A stretch of DNA of 64,000 bases from Tepidanaerobacter syntrophicus (GCF_001485475.2 NZ_DF976995.1:62001-126000), one strand, 5' to 3'; shown: positions 51,996 to 61,694, numbered from the stretch's first letter. Program-made: numbers and translations. The notes: a model not told the origin generated them from the letters alone.

Positions 51996-52547
51996 ATGAG
52001 TAGTATAAAAGAGGCATTCATAGAGAAGATAAAATACTTACGAAGTTTGGAACGGACGATAGTAGGAAATGGTGTCATCATTGGCAATGGAGACACCAGG
52101 ATATATTACGATTTTATAACAGGTAGGGTTCCAACAGTTATCTATAATAGGACTTGGGGTTGGAAGATAAGGAATGATAATAGTGAGCATATTGAAAAAG
52201 GTTACTTTAGGAGAAGTGTTCCAGGCATAAATATGAAAGTTTTGAGTCATCATGTAGCTTGTGTAGCTCTAGGATTATTCGATGATGACAATAATTTGGG
52301 TCTTGTAGTAAATCATAAAAATTACAATAAGCTAGATAATCGACCTCATAATCTGGAATTATGCACACCAAGAGAAAACAGATACCATGAAGAACTGAGA
52401 AGAACTCTCATAAAACACGGCGTTTGGAGGGATGGATTGGCTTTCGAGGCGAAGTTTGCAAGGCAAGCAATACTTGAGTCAAAAGGAGATACCTTAACTT
52501 TGTTAAGGATGGTCGACAATTATTTGAGAAGTCACGGATATTTCTAA
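51996..52547 (+). CDS. HNH endonuclease, copy 1
   Basis: 183 residues. The HNH_3-type core is HHVACVALGLFDDDNNLGLVVNHKNYNKLDNRPHNLELCTPRENRYHEE, with the central NHKN, a paired Asn (NRPHNLE) and a final His. The N-terminal 70 residues are a strand-rich recognition part. ATG 51996 has AAGGAGAG upstream. A paralogue is at 53806. Free-standing HNH genes between structural genes behave as homing endonucleases in phages. Confidence 0.85.
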   Translation: MSSIKEAFIEKIKYLRSLERTIVGNGVIIGNGDTRIYYDFITGRVPTVIYNRTWGWKIRNDNSEHIEKGYFRRSVPGINMKVLSHHVACVALGLFDDDNNLGLVVNHKNYNKLDNRPHNLELCTPRENRYHEELRRTLIKHGVWRDGLAFEAKFARQAILESKGDTLTLLRMVDNYLRSHGYF

Positions 52548-52573
52548 ATATTAACGTAAAGGAGTGGATTTGT

Positions 52574-53788
52574 ATGAGCAGGAAGGTAACTTTACTTGTA
52601 AGTTTATTGGTCGTTTTAGCATTTGTGTTTTCAACAGTTCCCACAAATGGAGTGGCTATGGGAAGTGGAGTTGTACCTGAAGGATTTACTCCAATATACA
52701 CGGTAGAAGATTTGAACAGCATTAGGGATAATCCTGTCGTGCCTGAAGGATTTACTCCAATCTACAGTGTAGAAGATTTAAACAGCATCAGGAATAATCC
52801 TTATGGGCAGTACATCTTAATGAACGACATAGACTTATCAGGATATGACTGGGAGCCAATCGATTATTACAATGAAGAGACAGGTGAGCATGAGCCATTT
52901 TACGGTGTATTTGACGGTAATGGACATAAAATAAAGAACTTGAGAATTAACAAACCTGACGAAGATATGGTAGGTTTGTTTGCATGTATAGGAAATCGCA
53001 ATGGGCCTGCAGTAATTAAAAATTTAATTTTAGAAAACGTTGATATAGTAGGAAGACATTCGGTAGGAGGGCTTGTTGGTAAAAACGCTTCAGGATATAT
53101 AGAAAATGTAAAGGTCATTGGTAATATAAAAGGCGATACATGCGTAGGGGGAATTGTGGGGACGGATATAGGAATTATAAGAAATTGCCATACCGATGGA
53201 GTAATAACTGGTAACGATTATACTAGTGAGATAGTAGGACATGGTATTCCAGGACCAAGCATTGAAGGTTGCAGTTCCACAGCAATAGTAAACGGGAAAA
53301 CAGGAACTTTAACAGGGGGTTATGAAAAATATGGTACAACTTTTAATGGTGCTAGCGACTGGTATGGTTTTTGGGTTAGCTTCAAATATGATAAAGTAGA
53401 AATTTACGATTATACGGGAACTCCAGATAGAGAACATGTTGTAATTCCATCACACATTTTTGGCTGGCCTGTGACTGAGTTACATGGTGCGTTTAGTTGT
53501 GCTGAATATGTTAAGTCGGTTGTAATACCGGATACAGTTGAGAGATTGATAAATGCATTTGATTATTGTAGGAATCTACACACAGTGGTCGTGCCAGAGT
53601 CAGTAAAGTTAGTACAAGGGTCTTTTGGGACTAATACTAGAGAAGGACTTGGTGTCAAGGAGGTTATTTTTGAAGGTATGGATACGGAGATAGACGGAAT
53701 AGGTGACGTTTTGATTAAATGTAAGGCGGGCTCCAAAGCGCATGAATATGCGTTAAAATTTAATAAAGAATATGTTTTAATACCTTAA
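52574..53788 (+). CDS. Secreted GLUG/LRR protein with an N-terminal tandem duplication
   Basis: 404 residues. Signal peptide about 1-30. Residues 33-76 are two copies of a 22-residue unit (VVPEGFTPIYTVEDLNSIRD), encoded by a 66-bp duplication at 52670-52801. Then DIDLSGYDWEPI and GLUG-type repeats (VGGLVGKNASGYIENVKVIG; GGIVGTDIGIIRNCHTDG), and a short LRR_5-like end. Typical of extracellular adhesion or matrix proteins. GGAG upstream of the ATG. Confidence 0.85.
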   Translation: MSRKVTLLVSLLVVLAFVFSTVPTNGVAMGSGVVPEGFTPIYTVEDLNSIRDNPVVPEGFTPIYSVEDLNSIRNNPYGQYILMNDIDLSGYDWEPIDYYNEETGEHEPFYGVFDGNGHKIKNLRINKPDEDMVGLFACIGNRNGPAVIKNLILENVDIVGRHSVGGLVGKNASGYIENVKVIGNIKGDTCVGGIVGTDIGIIRNCHTDGVITGNDYTSEIVGHGIPGPSIEGCSSTAIVNGKTGTLTGGYEKYGTTFNGASDWYGFWVSFKYDKVEIYDYTGTPDREHVVIPSHIFGWPVTELHGAFSCAEYVKSVVIPDTVERLINAFDYCRNLHTVVVPESVKLVQGSFGTNTREGLGVKEVIFEGMDTEIDGIGDVLIKCKAGSKAHEYALKFNKEYVLIP

Positions 53789-53805
53789 GCAAGGAGGGGT
53801 TTACT

Positions 53806-54600
53806 ATGAATAAGAGAAGCTTAGAGGCTATAATGAGACGTGTGGTGAAATTAAGAAGCGTCAAAAGGTATTATGTGGACCGTATAATAAGATGTGGTAT
53901 TGGAGGTGGGGGTGCTCTTGCGGGCGATTTTATTGTAATAAGGGACGTGAAAGATTTTTCGAAAGAGTCTTATTTAAAAGATAGGAGAGACCAATTAGGT
54001 TATGTGTATGACTTAAATAATGGTTTAATACAATTTAGTCACAAAAGAAGGTATTTAATGGACGGAGATGCTCCTTTTGGTTGGGAAGAGGTTGCGCCAC
54101 GTATTTGTATTATAGGTCCAGAAAATCACAACAAAGAAAAAATAAAGCCCTTTATATTTGGGGATGGCGAGATTCCGGAACAATATATAGCTGCTGTGGC
54201 GTTAGGGTTTTATGACGACGACAATAATTTGGGATTGGTTGTCAATCATAAAAATTGGTGCAAAGATGATAATAGACCAGATAATTTAGAGCTTTGTACG
54301 TTAGATGAACAAAGATGCCATGAAGTTACAAAACAAATACTAGAAAAATATGGATTATTTGAACCGTGGATGGCGTTAAATGCTTTTATAGCGTATAACA
54401 TAGTCATGTCTGCTAAAGGAAATAAAGATTTGTTCGTAAATGAAGTGATGAGGGCAATTTATGCTTATCCTAAAATAGGCGTGGTATATACTCCCATACC
54501 ACGATATGAAGTCATGCCTATAGATTTCGGGAAAGATTTTGAAGAAGCATTCCAAGAGGCGAACAGGAAAGATTGGAATTATCGCCCACGGATGATTTAG
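53806..54600 (+). CDS. HNH endonuclease, copy 2
   Basis: 264 residues, paralogue of the 51996 protein: AAVALGFYDDDNNLGLVVNHKNWCKDDNRPDNLELCTLDEQRCHEV keeps all HNH residues. The N-terminal half is longer and different, so the DNA target is probably different. AAGGAGGGG upstream. It follows another exoprotein gene, repeating the pattern exoprotein-HNH. Confidence 0.84.
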   Translation: MNKRSLEAIMRRVVKLRSVKRYYVDRIIRCGIGGGGALAGDFIVIRDVKDFSKESYLKDRRDQLGYVYDLNNGLIQFSHKRRYLMDGDAPFGWEEVAPRICIIGPENHNKEKIKPFIFGDGEIPEQYIAAVALGFYDDDNNLGLVVNHKNWCKDDNRPDNLELCTLDEQRCHEVTKQILEKYGLFEPWMALNAFIAYNIVMSAKGNKDLFVNEVMRAIYAYPKIGVVYTPIPRYEVMPIDFGKDFEEAFQEANRKDWNYRPRMI

Positions 54601-54638
54601 AGAACATGAATTTAGAACAATCAAAGGAGGAGTTTACT

Positions 54639-55943
54639 ATGGATAAAAAGTTTTTAACTTTTAAGAAAATTGTTATACCGTTTTTAACAGCAATTATGCT
54701 TTTAATGCAGGTCAATATGGCATTTGCAGCGGATGTAAAGAACGTTTCGCAAGTAGCAGATAGCAAAATAGTTGTTGTAAGTCAAGTGGGTGGAGTCCTT
54801 GAAGAAGCGATGAAGAAAGGATTGGAACAACAAGCTAAATATGATGAGAAGTATTATGCAAAATTAGCGGAAGCTAAAGCGAAAGAGGTAGACTACAATT
54901 TCAACGATGTCCACCTAAACGATTGGTTTTATTACGATGTAATGAAAGCGCGTGAATTGGGTCTTATTGCCGGTGTTGGAAATAACCTCTATGCTCCAAA
55001 TAAGACAATCACTTATGCAGAATTCATCACTATTTTGGTGAGAGTGTTACATGTGGATGTAAGTAAATACGAAAAAGGCAAGCATTGGGCATCGCAAAAT
55101 ATCGAAGCGGCTAAGGACTTAGGCATTATTCAGGGGTTCGAAATCCTTAATATTGATGCGGGAATACCGAGAGAAGATATGGCGAAGTTCGTTTGCAGGG
55201 CTTTAGGTTTACAGCCTGTTAATGATGGTGAGGTCATCTTTGCTGATGTCGGGAAAAATGTAAGTGTAGAGGACAGAGCATATGTAAATACAGCGTTTAA
55301 GGAGTACCTGATTGAAGGTATAGGGCGTAGCAAACAAGGAGAGCGTTTATTTGGATATGGTCAAACCGTTAATCGTGCACAGCTGGCAACAATGGCTTTA
55401 AGGATTAAGGCTTATAAAGAGGATAAAGAAGCCTACAAACAGGAAAGAGCCGCATTAAGACAGCAGGAAGAGCTTATAGCCAAGGCCAATTTGACTTGGG
55501 AAGAGCTCGGCAAAAAGGGAGGTATAGTTAGCGAGAGTCAATTGACGCCTGAAATTATCGAGAAGATAAAGAGTATACCGACAGCTGATTATAGCGGGGT
55601 GCCTCATAAGATAGGGGACAATGATTTCTTTGAGTGGGGTAATCCTCCTGGAGATAAGGAAAATAGCGATTGGATTGGAGCTATTAAGCGGGCTTTTCCT
55701 GGTAAGACGGTTGTAACTTGTAAGGAGTTATGCTTTGGAGATGCGTCTAATTATACGTATTATTACAGAGTGATAGTTGACGGTAAGCAGTTATGGAGGG
55801 TAGATGTCGGTTATGGAACCAATGGAAAGCCAGACGTAGGTGAAGGCTTATTTGAGGACGACAATATCTTTGATAATAAGTACGACCCTTACGGTTACGA
55901 TATGATATGGCCAAAAGAGGGGGTTTATAGGTATGAAAAATAA
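54639..55943 (+). CDS. S-layer-homology (SLH) surface protein 2
   Basis: 434 residues from ATG 54639 (AAAGGAGGAG upstream; an in-frame TTG at 54573 overlaps the HNH gene). Signal peptide KIVIPFLTAIMLLMQVNMAFA. SLH repeats (FNDVHLNDWFYYDVMKARELGLIAGVGNNLYAPNKTITYAEFITILVRVL and FGYGQTVNRAQLATMALRIKAYKEDKEAYKQ) closely match SLH protein 1. The C-terminal 140 residues are unique. Anchors to the cell wall. It overlaps the next gene by 11 bases. Confidence 0.92.
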   Translation: MDKKFLTFKKIVIPFLTAIMLLMQVNMAFAADVKNVSQVADSKIVVVSQVGGVLEEAMKKGLEQQAKYDEKYYAKLAEAKAKEVDYNFNDVHLNDWFYYDVMKARELGLIAGVGNNLYAPNKTITYAEFITILVRVLHVDVSKYEKGKHWASQNIEAAKDLGIIQGFEILNIDAGIPREDMAKFVCRALGLQPVNDGEVIFADVGKNVSVEDRAYVNTAFKEYLIEGIGRSKQGERLFGYGQTVNRAQLATMALRIKAYKEDKEAYKQERAALRQQEELIAKANLTWEELGKKGGIVSESQLTPEIIEKIKSIPTADYSGVPHKIGDNDFFEWGNPPGDKENSDWIGAIKRAFPGKTVVTCKELCFGDASNYTYYYRVIVDGKQLWRVDVGYGTNGKPDVGEGLFEDDNIFDNKYDPYGYDMIWPKEGVYRYEK

Positions 55944-58920
55944 AATCATTGCATTGGCAGTGATGGTAGCATTTGTATTTTCCATTTTACCAGTAAAATA
56001 CGTTTATGCGGCTAACAAGCCGCTATTTCCATTTAATGTGGGAGAAATAACAGTTAATTGTCGTGGGCAAAGACCTATTAATGATGAGGATAGACCTGTA
56101 ATTAGGAGAGATGAGAACGGTAGATTAACACGATTAACACTTTGCGAACAATCCACCTATCAAGATAAACTACCCAATCATTATTATTACCGAACAGTCG
56201 GCTATATTATGGCGTTATTAAAAGAACCAAACGTAAAAGATGAAAGTATAATCACATCCAGCTATTACGATAACAATACTTTACGTTTAGAAGAAAATAG
56301 AAGGATGCGCGAGTTAATCAAAGAAACACCAGGATATGACTTTGGAAAACCTTATGTAACGTCTTATACCTTTTCACGTCAATTTTTTGACAATCTTTCT
56401 GGTAAAGACGTCGTAGACAAGGCAGATTGGCTTTTAAGGATAGGTTTAGTACAGTTTTATAAGACCGACAGTGAAGGTAATGAAGGGCCAGCATTGGGAA
56501 GTATGTATGCAGTTCATGAGGATATATTCAAAGACGTTACTCTTGCAATGCAGGACATGATAGCATATGGATTTGTCGTAGATGGTGCCTTTTATCCTTA
56601 TATTGATGATTTTGTGACAAGAACCAAATATATCAATTTACACACAGGTGAAGAACTTCCAGTTTTTAAGTTTAAGCAGGTCGACATAGTAGAAGATGAA
56701 GAAGGCAATATAGTAGATGTAAATATAAGTGATGCAGAATTAAAAGACAATAAAATTTTAATAAAGCCTTATGAAGGGGCCACAATGAAGGAATGGGTCC
56801 TTGTAAAAAATCCACCAGAGCCTATAAGTAACAATATCACCTGGAAAGACGCATCAAATTTACCTGGAAAAGTCCAAGCAGGAGGCCCAAAGGAAACACC
56901 TGAGATTACGTATTTAGCGAGTCATACAGTGTTTGTGAGATATACTTTAGGAGATAATGACGTAGACCAGCCAGGAGGTCAAATTGGCGGCTCCGAACAA
57001 GACATAAAAGGCGATTTAGTTTTATCGGAGAAGCGTATAACGAAGGTGTTCAACCTATCTCAGTTGGGACCCTTACCTAACCTGAAATTCACTTACCCAA
57101 CGGCGGGCGAGCATATGCATATAGACGCTGATGGAAATGTATACTATGTTGAGCGCAGTAAACCTATAGATAACATATATAAATACATTATAGAGCATAG
57201 CAATAACTTGAACAATTTGGCAGTAGCGATAAAAGGGGACAGGTTCACCACAAGGTTTAACGGCACAAACATTAAAGCAGGCACGGCTAAATGGTCTGGA
57301 GGTTCAGATACCGTAACGCCAAACCTATATTTCATGGTGTGGCGTGGAAAGGACATGCCTACACTAGCATCCTATAAAGAGCCTGCAAATCATCCATTAT
57401 TAGCTTTAGGATTAAAGCGAGGGCACGTGCCTCAGAATGATAGGAACTCAGCCGGCGGGTATCAAGACAGCTTAACATCGGACTCAAATCCTTTGGTGTT
57501 GGATAAGTCAAGCAATGGGGATTACAGCACAACATTTGCATGCTTGCAGTGTGGAAACAGTAAAACACAGACACATAGTATAAGGAATAAAGCAGCATAT
57601 AAGGCAACCATAGGCGTTCAGTCATTCATAGGAAGTCCGAATACAGGTAACGCTGTACCTGCAGACAGCACAGGTGGGTTTACTGCACGTGGTGTAACCT
57701 TCAACAAGGCAGCTGGGTTCGCGATACCTCATAGCACAATGATTAAATTCTATCCGTATGTACAGATGGGATATGACATCTTCAATGAGTCCGGAGACAA
57801 TGCAGGTTATACTACAATGGGAGTAAACGTGCTAGCACAGCATGTATCAGCCATAAAAGTTAACGATTACGTTGAGGTAGGTTGGTATAACCCAAATCCT
57901 TCAACGAGTTTAATAATCAATTCCAATCAGTGGTCAACTTATGTAAGAGCTGTCGAGGCATTTGGTAAAAACAGCGTTTTACCCGGTGGAGCCTTATATA
58001 GCTTAACAACAGGCAATAGCCCAACTAAAGTTGGCATTAGAACATGGCAGGTATACGTGCCCGATGACTTAAGGCAATATTTGGTAGAAGGACGGGAGTT
58101 TAGTTATGACAGAGCATTAAAGGCAGACAATGACTTTGCGGCTCAAGTGAAGAACACGTTAGATACATTGGATGTAGTTCAATACGTAAGTAACAATCCG
58201 AAAGCAGATAACGCTTTCGGAGGAGTAGAGATATTAGCAAAAGGCGGACAAAATGTTTACGGGAACACCACTTCAAGTTATGACAAGTACTGGCTGAAAC
58301 GTGGAACACCTCAAAACAGTAATTATGCCAATGAAGCCGATTTAGATGTGCTGGATGAGGATAAGGCGGTTACGTATTACAGAGTTAGGGCGGATGTTAA
58401 CGGTAATGTTTATATAGAGAAAAGCACTAATGGAAGTAGCTGGACGACATTAGATAAATTGAGCAAGACTGAAGGAGTTGGCGCATTGACAAACGCAGAA
58501 GCTAAAGGTTTAGATGAAAGAACCAAAATAATAACCAATTTCGTTCTTGCGTTAGACAGGAATAAAGGCAATGACCCATCAGTTTCAAATGGGCCAGGCT
58601 GGTACAACGAGGCATGGGATGGTATCTACGTTATGAGAGTAGACCGGGTATTCACAATAGGCTTTGGGTCACCGAAGGTAAGGAGCGTAGCACTTGACCC
58701 GAAATTGACACCACCTTCAGCAAGTATGGGTGATATATTTACACGGTATTACCTGAGCCAATTCAAGGTTAACGAGAAGTCTTATATCAGGGCAAACAAA
58801 CCGAACGGATATGTCGGGACGTTTAATGGTAGAGACGTGATACTGCCGAATATGGATTACATGTTTGTAAGTCGTAAGTTTTATATACCAAATGCGAACG
58901 TCATGGACCAAAAATACTAA
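55933..58920 (+). CDS. Large secreted protein, unknown family
   Basis: 995 residues, the largest element product. Signal peptide KIIALAVMVAFVFSILPVKYVYA. Long strand-rich body with a single Cys-x-x-Cys pair (FACLQCGNS near residue 535), which could bind metal. No LRR, SLH or catalytic motif is recognised and there is no C-terminal anchor. Translational coupling to SLH protein 2 suggests that the two assemble on the surface, the SLH protein serving as the wall tether. Confidence 0.85.
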   Translation: MKNKIIALAVMVAFVFSILPVKYVYAANKPLFPFNVGEITVNCRGQRPINDEDRPVIRRDENGRLTRLTLCEQSTYQDKLPNHYYYRTVGYIMALLKEPNVKDESIITSSYYDNNTLRLEENRRMRELIKETPGYDFGKPYVTSYTFSRQFFDNLSGKDVVDKADWLLRIGLVQFYKTDSEGNEGPALGSMYAVHEDIFKDVTLAMQDMIAYGFVVDGAFYPYIDDFVTRTKYINLHTGEELPVFKFKQVDIVEDEEGNIVDVNISDAELKDNKILIKPYEGATMKEWVLVKNPPEPISNNITWKDASNLPGKVQAGGPKETPEITYLASHTVFVRYTLGDNDVDQPGGQIGGSEQDIKGDLVLSEKRITKVFNLSQLGPLPNLKFTYPTAGEHMHIDADGNVYYVERSKPIDNIYKYIIEHSNNLNNLAVAIKGDRFTTRFNGTNIKAGTAKWSGGSDTVTPNLYFMVWRGKDMPTLASYKEPANHPLLALGLKRGHVPQNDRNSAGGYQDSLTSDSNPLVLDKSSNGDYSTTFACLQCGNSKTQTHSIRNKAAYKATIGVQSFIGSPNTGNAVPADSTGGFTARGVTFNKAAGFAIPHSTMIKFYPYVQMGYDIFNESGDNAGYTTMGVNVLAQHVSAIKVNDYVEVGWYNPNPSTSLIINSNQWSTYVRAVEAFGKNSVLPGGALYSLTTGNSPTKVGIRTWQVYVPDDLRQYLVEGREFSYDRALKADNDFAAQVKNTLDTLDVVQYVSNNPKADNAFGGVEILAKGGQNVYGNTTSSYDKYWLKRGTPQNSNYANEADLDVLDEDKAVTYYRVRADVNGNVYIEKSTNGSSWTTLDKLSKTEGVGALTNAEAKGLDERTKIITNFVLALDRNKGNDPSVSNGPGWYNEAWDGIYVMRVDRVFTIGFGSPKVRSVALDPKLTPPSASMGDIFTRYYLSQFKVNEKSYIRANKPNGYVGTFNGRDVILPNMDYMFVSRKFYIPNANVMDQKY

Positions 58921-58957
58921 CTGTCGTTAAAAAATGTATGAAATACAGTTATCAGAT

Positions 58958-58996
58958 AGAAAAACCACCACGTCTAAAGGGCGTGGTGGTTTTTCT
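58958..58996. terminator. Bidirectional terminator
   Basis: AGAAAAACCACCACG (58958-58972) pairs perfectly with CGTGGTGGTTTTTCT (58982-58996). Poly-A on one side and poly-T on the other let it serve both surface operon 2 and the reverse recombinase gene. Confidence 0.93.
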
Positions 58997-59192
58997 ATTG
59001 ATAAGCGTTTGTGAATTTTTAAGTGAAATTTTTAAGAAAAAATTTTGAGTTCTACGTTAACGATTTTTGGCTGTACATTAGCATTTTTTCAACTAGTACA
59101 TTGGGTATAGTTTTCAGCATTACTGACTATTCTTTTCTGAAACAGGTCAATTAAAGAATCCAAGTTAAAATATTTTTAACGTAAGAAAATAG

Positions 59193-60047
59193 TTAAAGCA
59201 GTTCCATTTTTGCCTTCAATTCTTGCAATGAGGTTTTTATATAAATTTGAGTCGTGGTTATTCTGGAATGACCAGCAAGGGCAGCCACTTCAACTATGTT
59301 AAAGCCTTTCTCTAGAGCGTTTTTACAAAAATAATGACGTAATTGGTGTGGGCTCACAGGTTCGATTTTAGCCAAGTGGCAGTAGTGTTTTATCATCTTA
59401 AATACGGTAGACCTATTTAATTTTCCTCGCTCGCCTATAAACAGATAGTCTAAATCGCTGTATTTGTATCTTGGTCTGGTAGAGAGCCAGTTATTTAAAG
59501 CTTCTTTAACGGTGTTATTTAGTGGAATAGCTCTTTGCTTGTGGCCTTTGCCGAATCGGATGATTAGAGTGTCTTTGATAATATCATTAAGTCTCAAGTT
59601 TACAAGTTCCGAGGTACGGATTCCAGTGTAGGCTAACGTATAAAAAATAGCAATATCCCTTGAGATTCCAAAATGGGCAATAGCTTCCTCAAGTCGGCGG
59701 AAGCTTTTAGTATCAAGTTTACAAGGCGAAATAACAGATTCCTGGACTTTAATAAAAAAGTCGTCGCTAACTGGATTAGACATTAAAATTCCTTTTTCAA
59801 TAAGAAAATTACAGTAGGATTTGATAGCTGACAGGTAATTGTTAATGGTTTTTGCATTTAATTTTTTAATTGTCATTAGATAGCTTTTGAAATTACGTAT
59901 GTGCAAAGGTAGAATCTTATTGTCGAAATCACGACCATATGTCTGGACATACCATTGGATAAAAGCCTCAATTTTTTGAGCGTATAAATTAATAGTACTT
60001 TGAGAGTAGGGAGAATTTTTCAAACTGAAAATATACTGGTTAAGAAT
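59193..60047 (-). CDS. Tyrosine recombinase (XerC/D-like integrase)
   Basis: Phage-integrase family. N-terminal core-binding SAM-like domain (PYSQSTINLYAQKIEAFIQWYVQ) and catalytic residues Arg in YTGIRTSELVNLRL, Lys in FGKGHKQRAIPL, HxxR in HQLRHYF, His in LAGHSRI and Tyr in TTQIYIK. GGAGGTGA (60061-60054) is followed six bases on by an in-frame ATT (60047-60045), and the eight extra residues (LNQYIFS) fit the family. The first standard codon is TTG 60023, too far from the site. It is the only reverse-strand gene of the element. Confidence 0.92.
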   Translation of the reverse strand: MLNQYIFSLKNSPYSQSTINLYAQKIEAFIQWYVQTYGRDFDNKILPLHIRNFKSYLMTIKKLNAKTINNYLSAIKSYCNFLIEKGILMSNPVSDDFFIKVQESVISPCKLDTKSFRRLEEAIAHFGISRDIAIFYTLAYTGIRTSELVNLRLNDIIKDTLIIRFGKGHKQRAIPLNNTVKEALNNWLSTRPRYKYSDLDYLFIGERGKLNRSTVFKMIKHYCHLAKIEPVSPHQLRHYFCKNALEKGFNIVEVAALAGHSRITTTQIYIKTSLQELKAKMELL

Positions 60048-60264
60048 TTTTGGTCACCTCCATTTTGATTTTGTTGCCAATTCTATCACATCTTTTGTTG
60101 CGAGTAAAGGGGTTTTTATTGATTTTTACCGCATTTTTTGAGAAAATACGAAACAAAATTATTATTTTGTTGCGTATTCAAGGAAAAAGTTTTGTGTTAT
60201 AATACCCAAGGGTTACTAGTTAAAAAAGAGTGAGGGCTGATAAAGTTTGGGGGAGGTGTTGAAT

Positions 60265-60555
60265 GTGAGTAAAGTTTTAGCAAAATTAACAGTCACGAAA
60301 GATACAGGTGAGCTTTATGCTAACTGCAAATGGGTAAAGGAATATATCAATAAAAAAGGTCATTTAAATCGTTCTGATGTCATGATTATTAAATCAAACA
60401 TAGAAAATGAAATGATGATAGCATTTCCAATATCTTTAAAGCTTTATCCAATTATTGTGAACAAGGATATTGCTAGGAGTTTTACCGATATTTTGATAAA
60501 GGATAAAGACAATGATAGTTTCGAGATAGACATAATTTCAAAGGCTAAGCATTAA
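60265..60555 (+). CDS. Small element protein, unknown
   Basis: 96 residues from GTG 60265 (GGGGGAGGTG upstream; the longer TTG frame overlaps that site). Mixed helix and strand: KVLAKLTVTKDTGELYANCKWVKEYINKKGHLNRSDVMIIKSNIENEMMIAFPI. No family recognised. TATAAT at about 60199 suggests its own promoter, and a terminator overlaps its stop codon. Confidence 0.7.
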   Translation: MSKVLAKLTVTKDTGELYANCKWVKEYINKKGHLNRSDVMIIKSNIENEMMIAFPISLKLYPIIVNKDIARSFTDILIKDKDNDSFEIDIISKAKH

Positions 60556-60595
60556 AATCTGTAAGGACTTATAGTTTTTACGGATTTTATTTTGC
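60553..60595 (+). terminator. Terminator overlapping the stop codon
   Basis: TAAAATCTGTAA (60553-60564) pairs with TTTACGGATTTTA (60577-60589), T-rich tail. Confidence 0.82.
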
Positions 60596-60953
60596 CTTTG
60601 AGACATAAATCTAATGCTTTATGACTTAAAATTATAAAATTTTTATCTTGCTCTCAATTTGTGTGTGATATTTTTCTTAGAGATGAGGCTAAACAAAACG
60701 AGAGGTGGATTTTTTGAGCTAAAAAAGTGTGGAAAACTGGGGTTTTCCGAAAAACAAAAGGATAGGAGTAGGAAGGTCAGCAAAGGGTTAATGGTTTATG
60801 AGGGCAGTTTTTGAAATGTAAAGGTTCTTTTGACCTAGGAGCCTCAGGCGACATAGATTGAATATGGTATCTGTACCTAAATAGAAAAAGTCTTTAAGCG
60901 TTAAATATTGTAGTGGTCTTGAAAATAGAGAATGTACATAAGTTAAGGTTGGT

Positions 60954-61105
60954 GGTGAAAATAGTTTTGATGGTGTCTTTTCAAGGGTAAAAATAGGTTC
61001 GGTTTTTACATTGAGTTGCTAATTGAACATTAAAAAACATTGTACGACTCTAAAAAGTAGGGGGTAAAAATAGTTTCAATAGCTACTTTTAGAGGGTAAA
61101 AATAG
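60954..61105. repeat. Four iteron-like repeats GGTAAAAATAG
   Basis: Copies at 60954 (GGTGAAAATAG), 60986, 61063 and 61095. They form two pairs, each with an exact 32-bp step, within two related blocks of about 52 bp. They lie in a noncoding stretch (60596-61559) without a credible gene. A binding array, possibly an origin of replication or transfer. Confidence 0.7.
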
Positions 61106-61559
61106 GTTTGAATTCGACTTTGTATGATTTTTGGTCCAAATGTAAAATTTTCAAGGCCTGCAAGGTCCAAAGGACGTTTATTTTGGTTTTGAATAAACTT
61201 GAAAGCAGGTTAAAAAGGAAATTTTATAGGTCTTTTCCATGACTGGTAAGGAGGTCTTGAGGCCTTATAGTTTGCGCTCATAGAATGAGATTGAGATAAA
61301 AAGATAAAGTTCAGCAGCAGTATATTTACATGTTTGATTTTGATGTTTTCCCTCAGTGAAGGACCTTTGGCTGTGGTGTGGACTTAAAAATTATGTGAGT
61401 CATGGTTTTTTCTTCGGTTGTCAAAAAGACGAGATAAAAGTAATAGTTTTTATGGCTTTTATACAACATGTTATTAACTGGGGATATTTTGTAAAAGAAA
61501 TTCTGTGGTGAGAAATTCTCAGCATTGGCTGCACAAGTTGAGAATTTAAAAGATACGTT

Positions 61560-61586
61560 AGCTCTTCATAGAAGGGCTTTTTATTT
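61560..61586 (+). terminator. Terminator inside the right noncoding block
   Basis: AGCTCTT (61560-61566) pairs with AAGGGCT (61572-61578), loop CATAG, then TTTTATTTT. It implies a transcript from within the 0.96-kb noncoding stretch upstream. Confidence 0.7.
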
Positions 61587-61694
61587 TGTGGTACGTTTGC
61601 TTTTTATAAAGCACGTTATTTTTTTAGTAAAGTACCTTTGCTTTTTGGTTGGGTACGTTTGATTTTGAGAAAGGAAGTTTGTTTCTGATTATAG

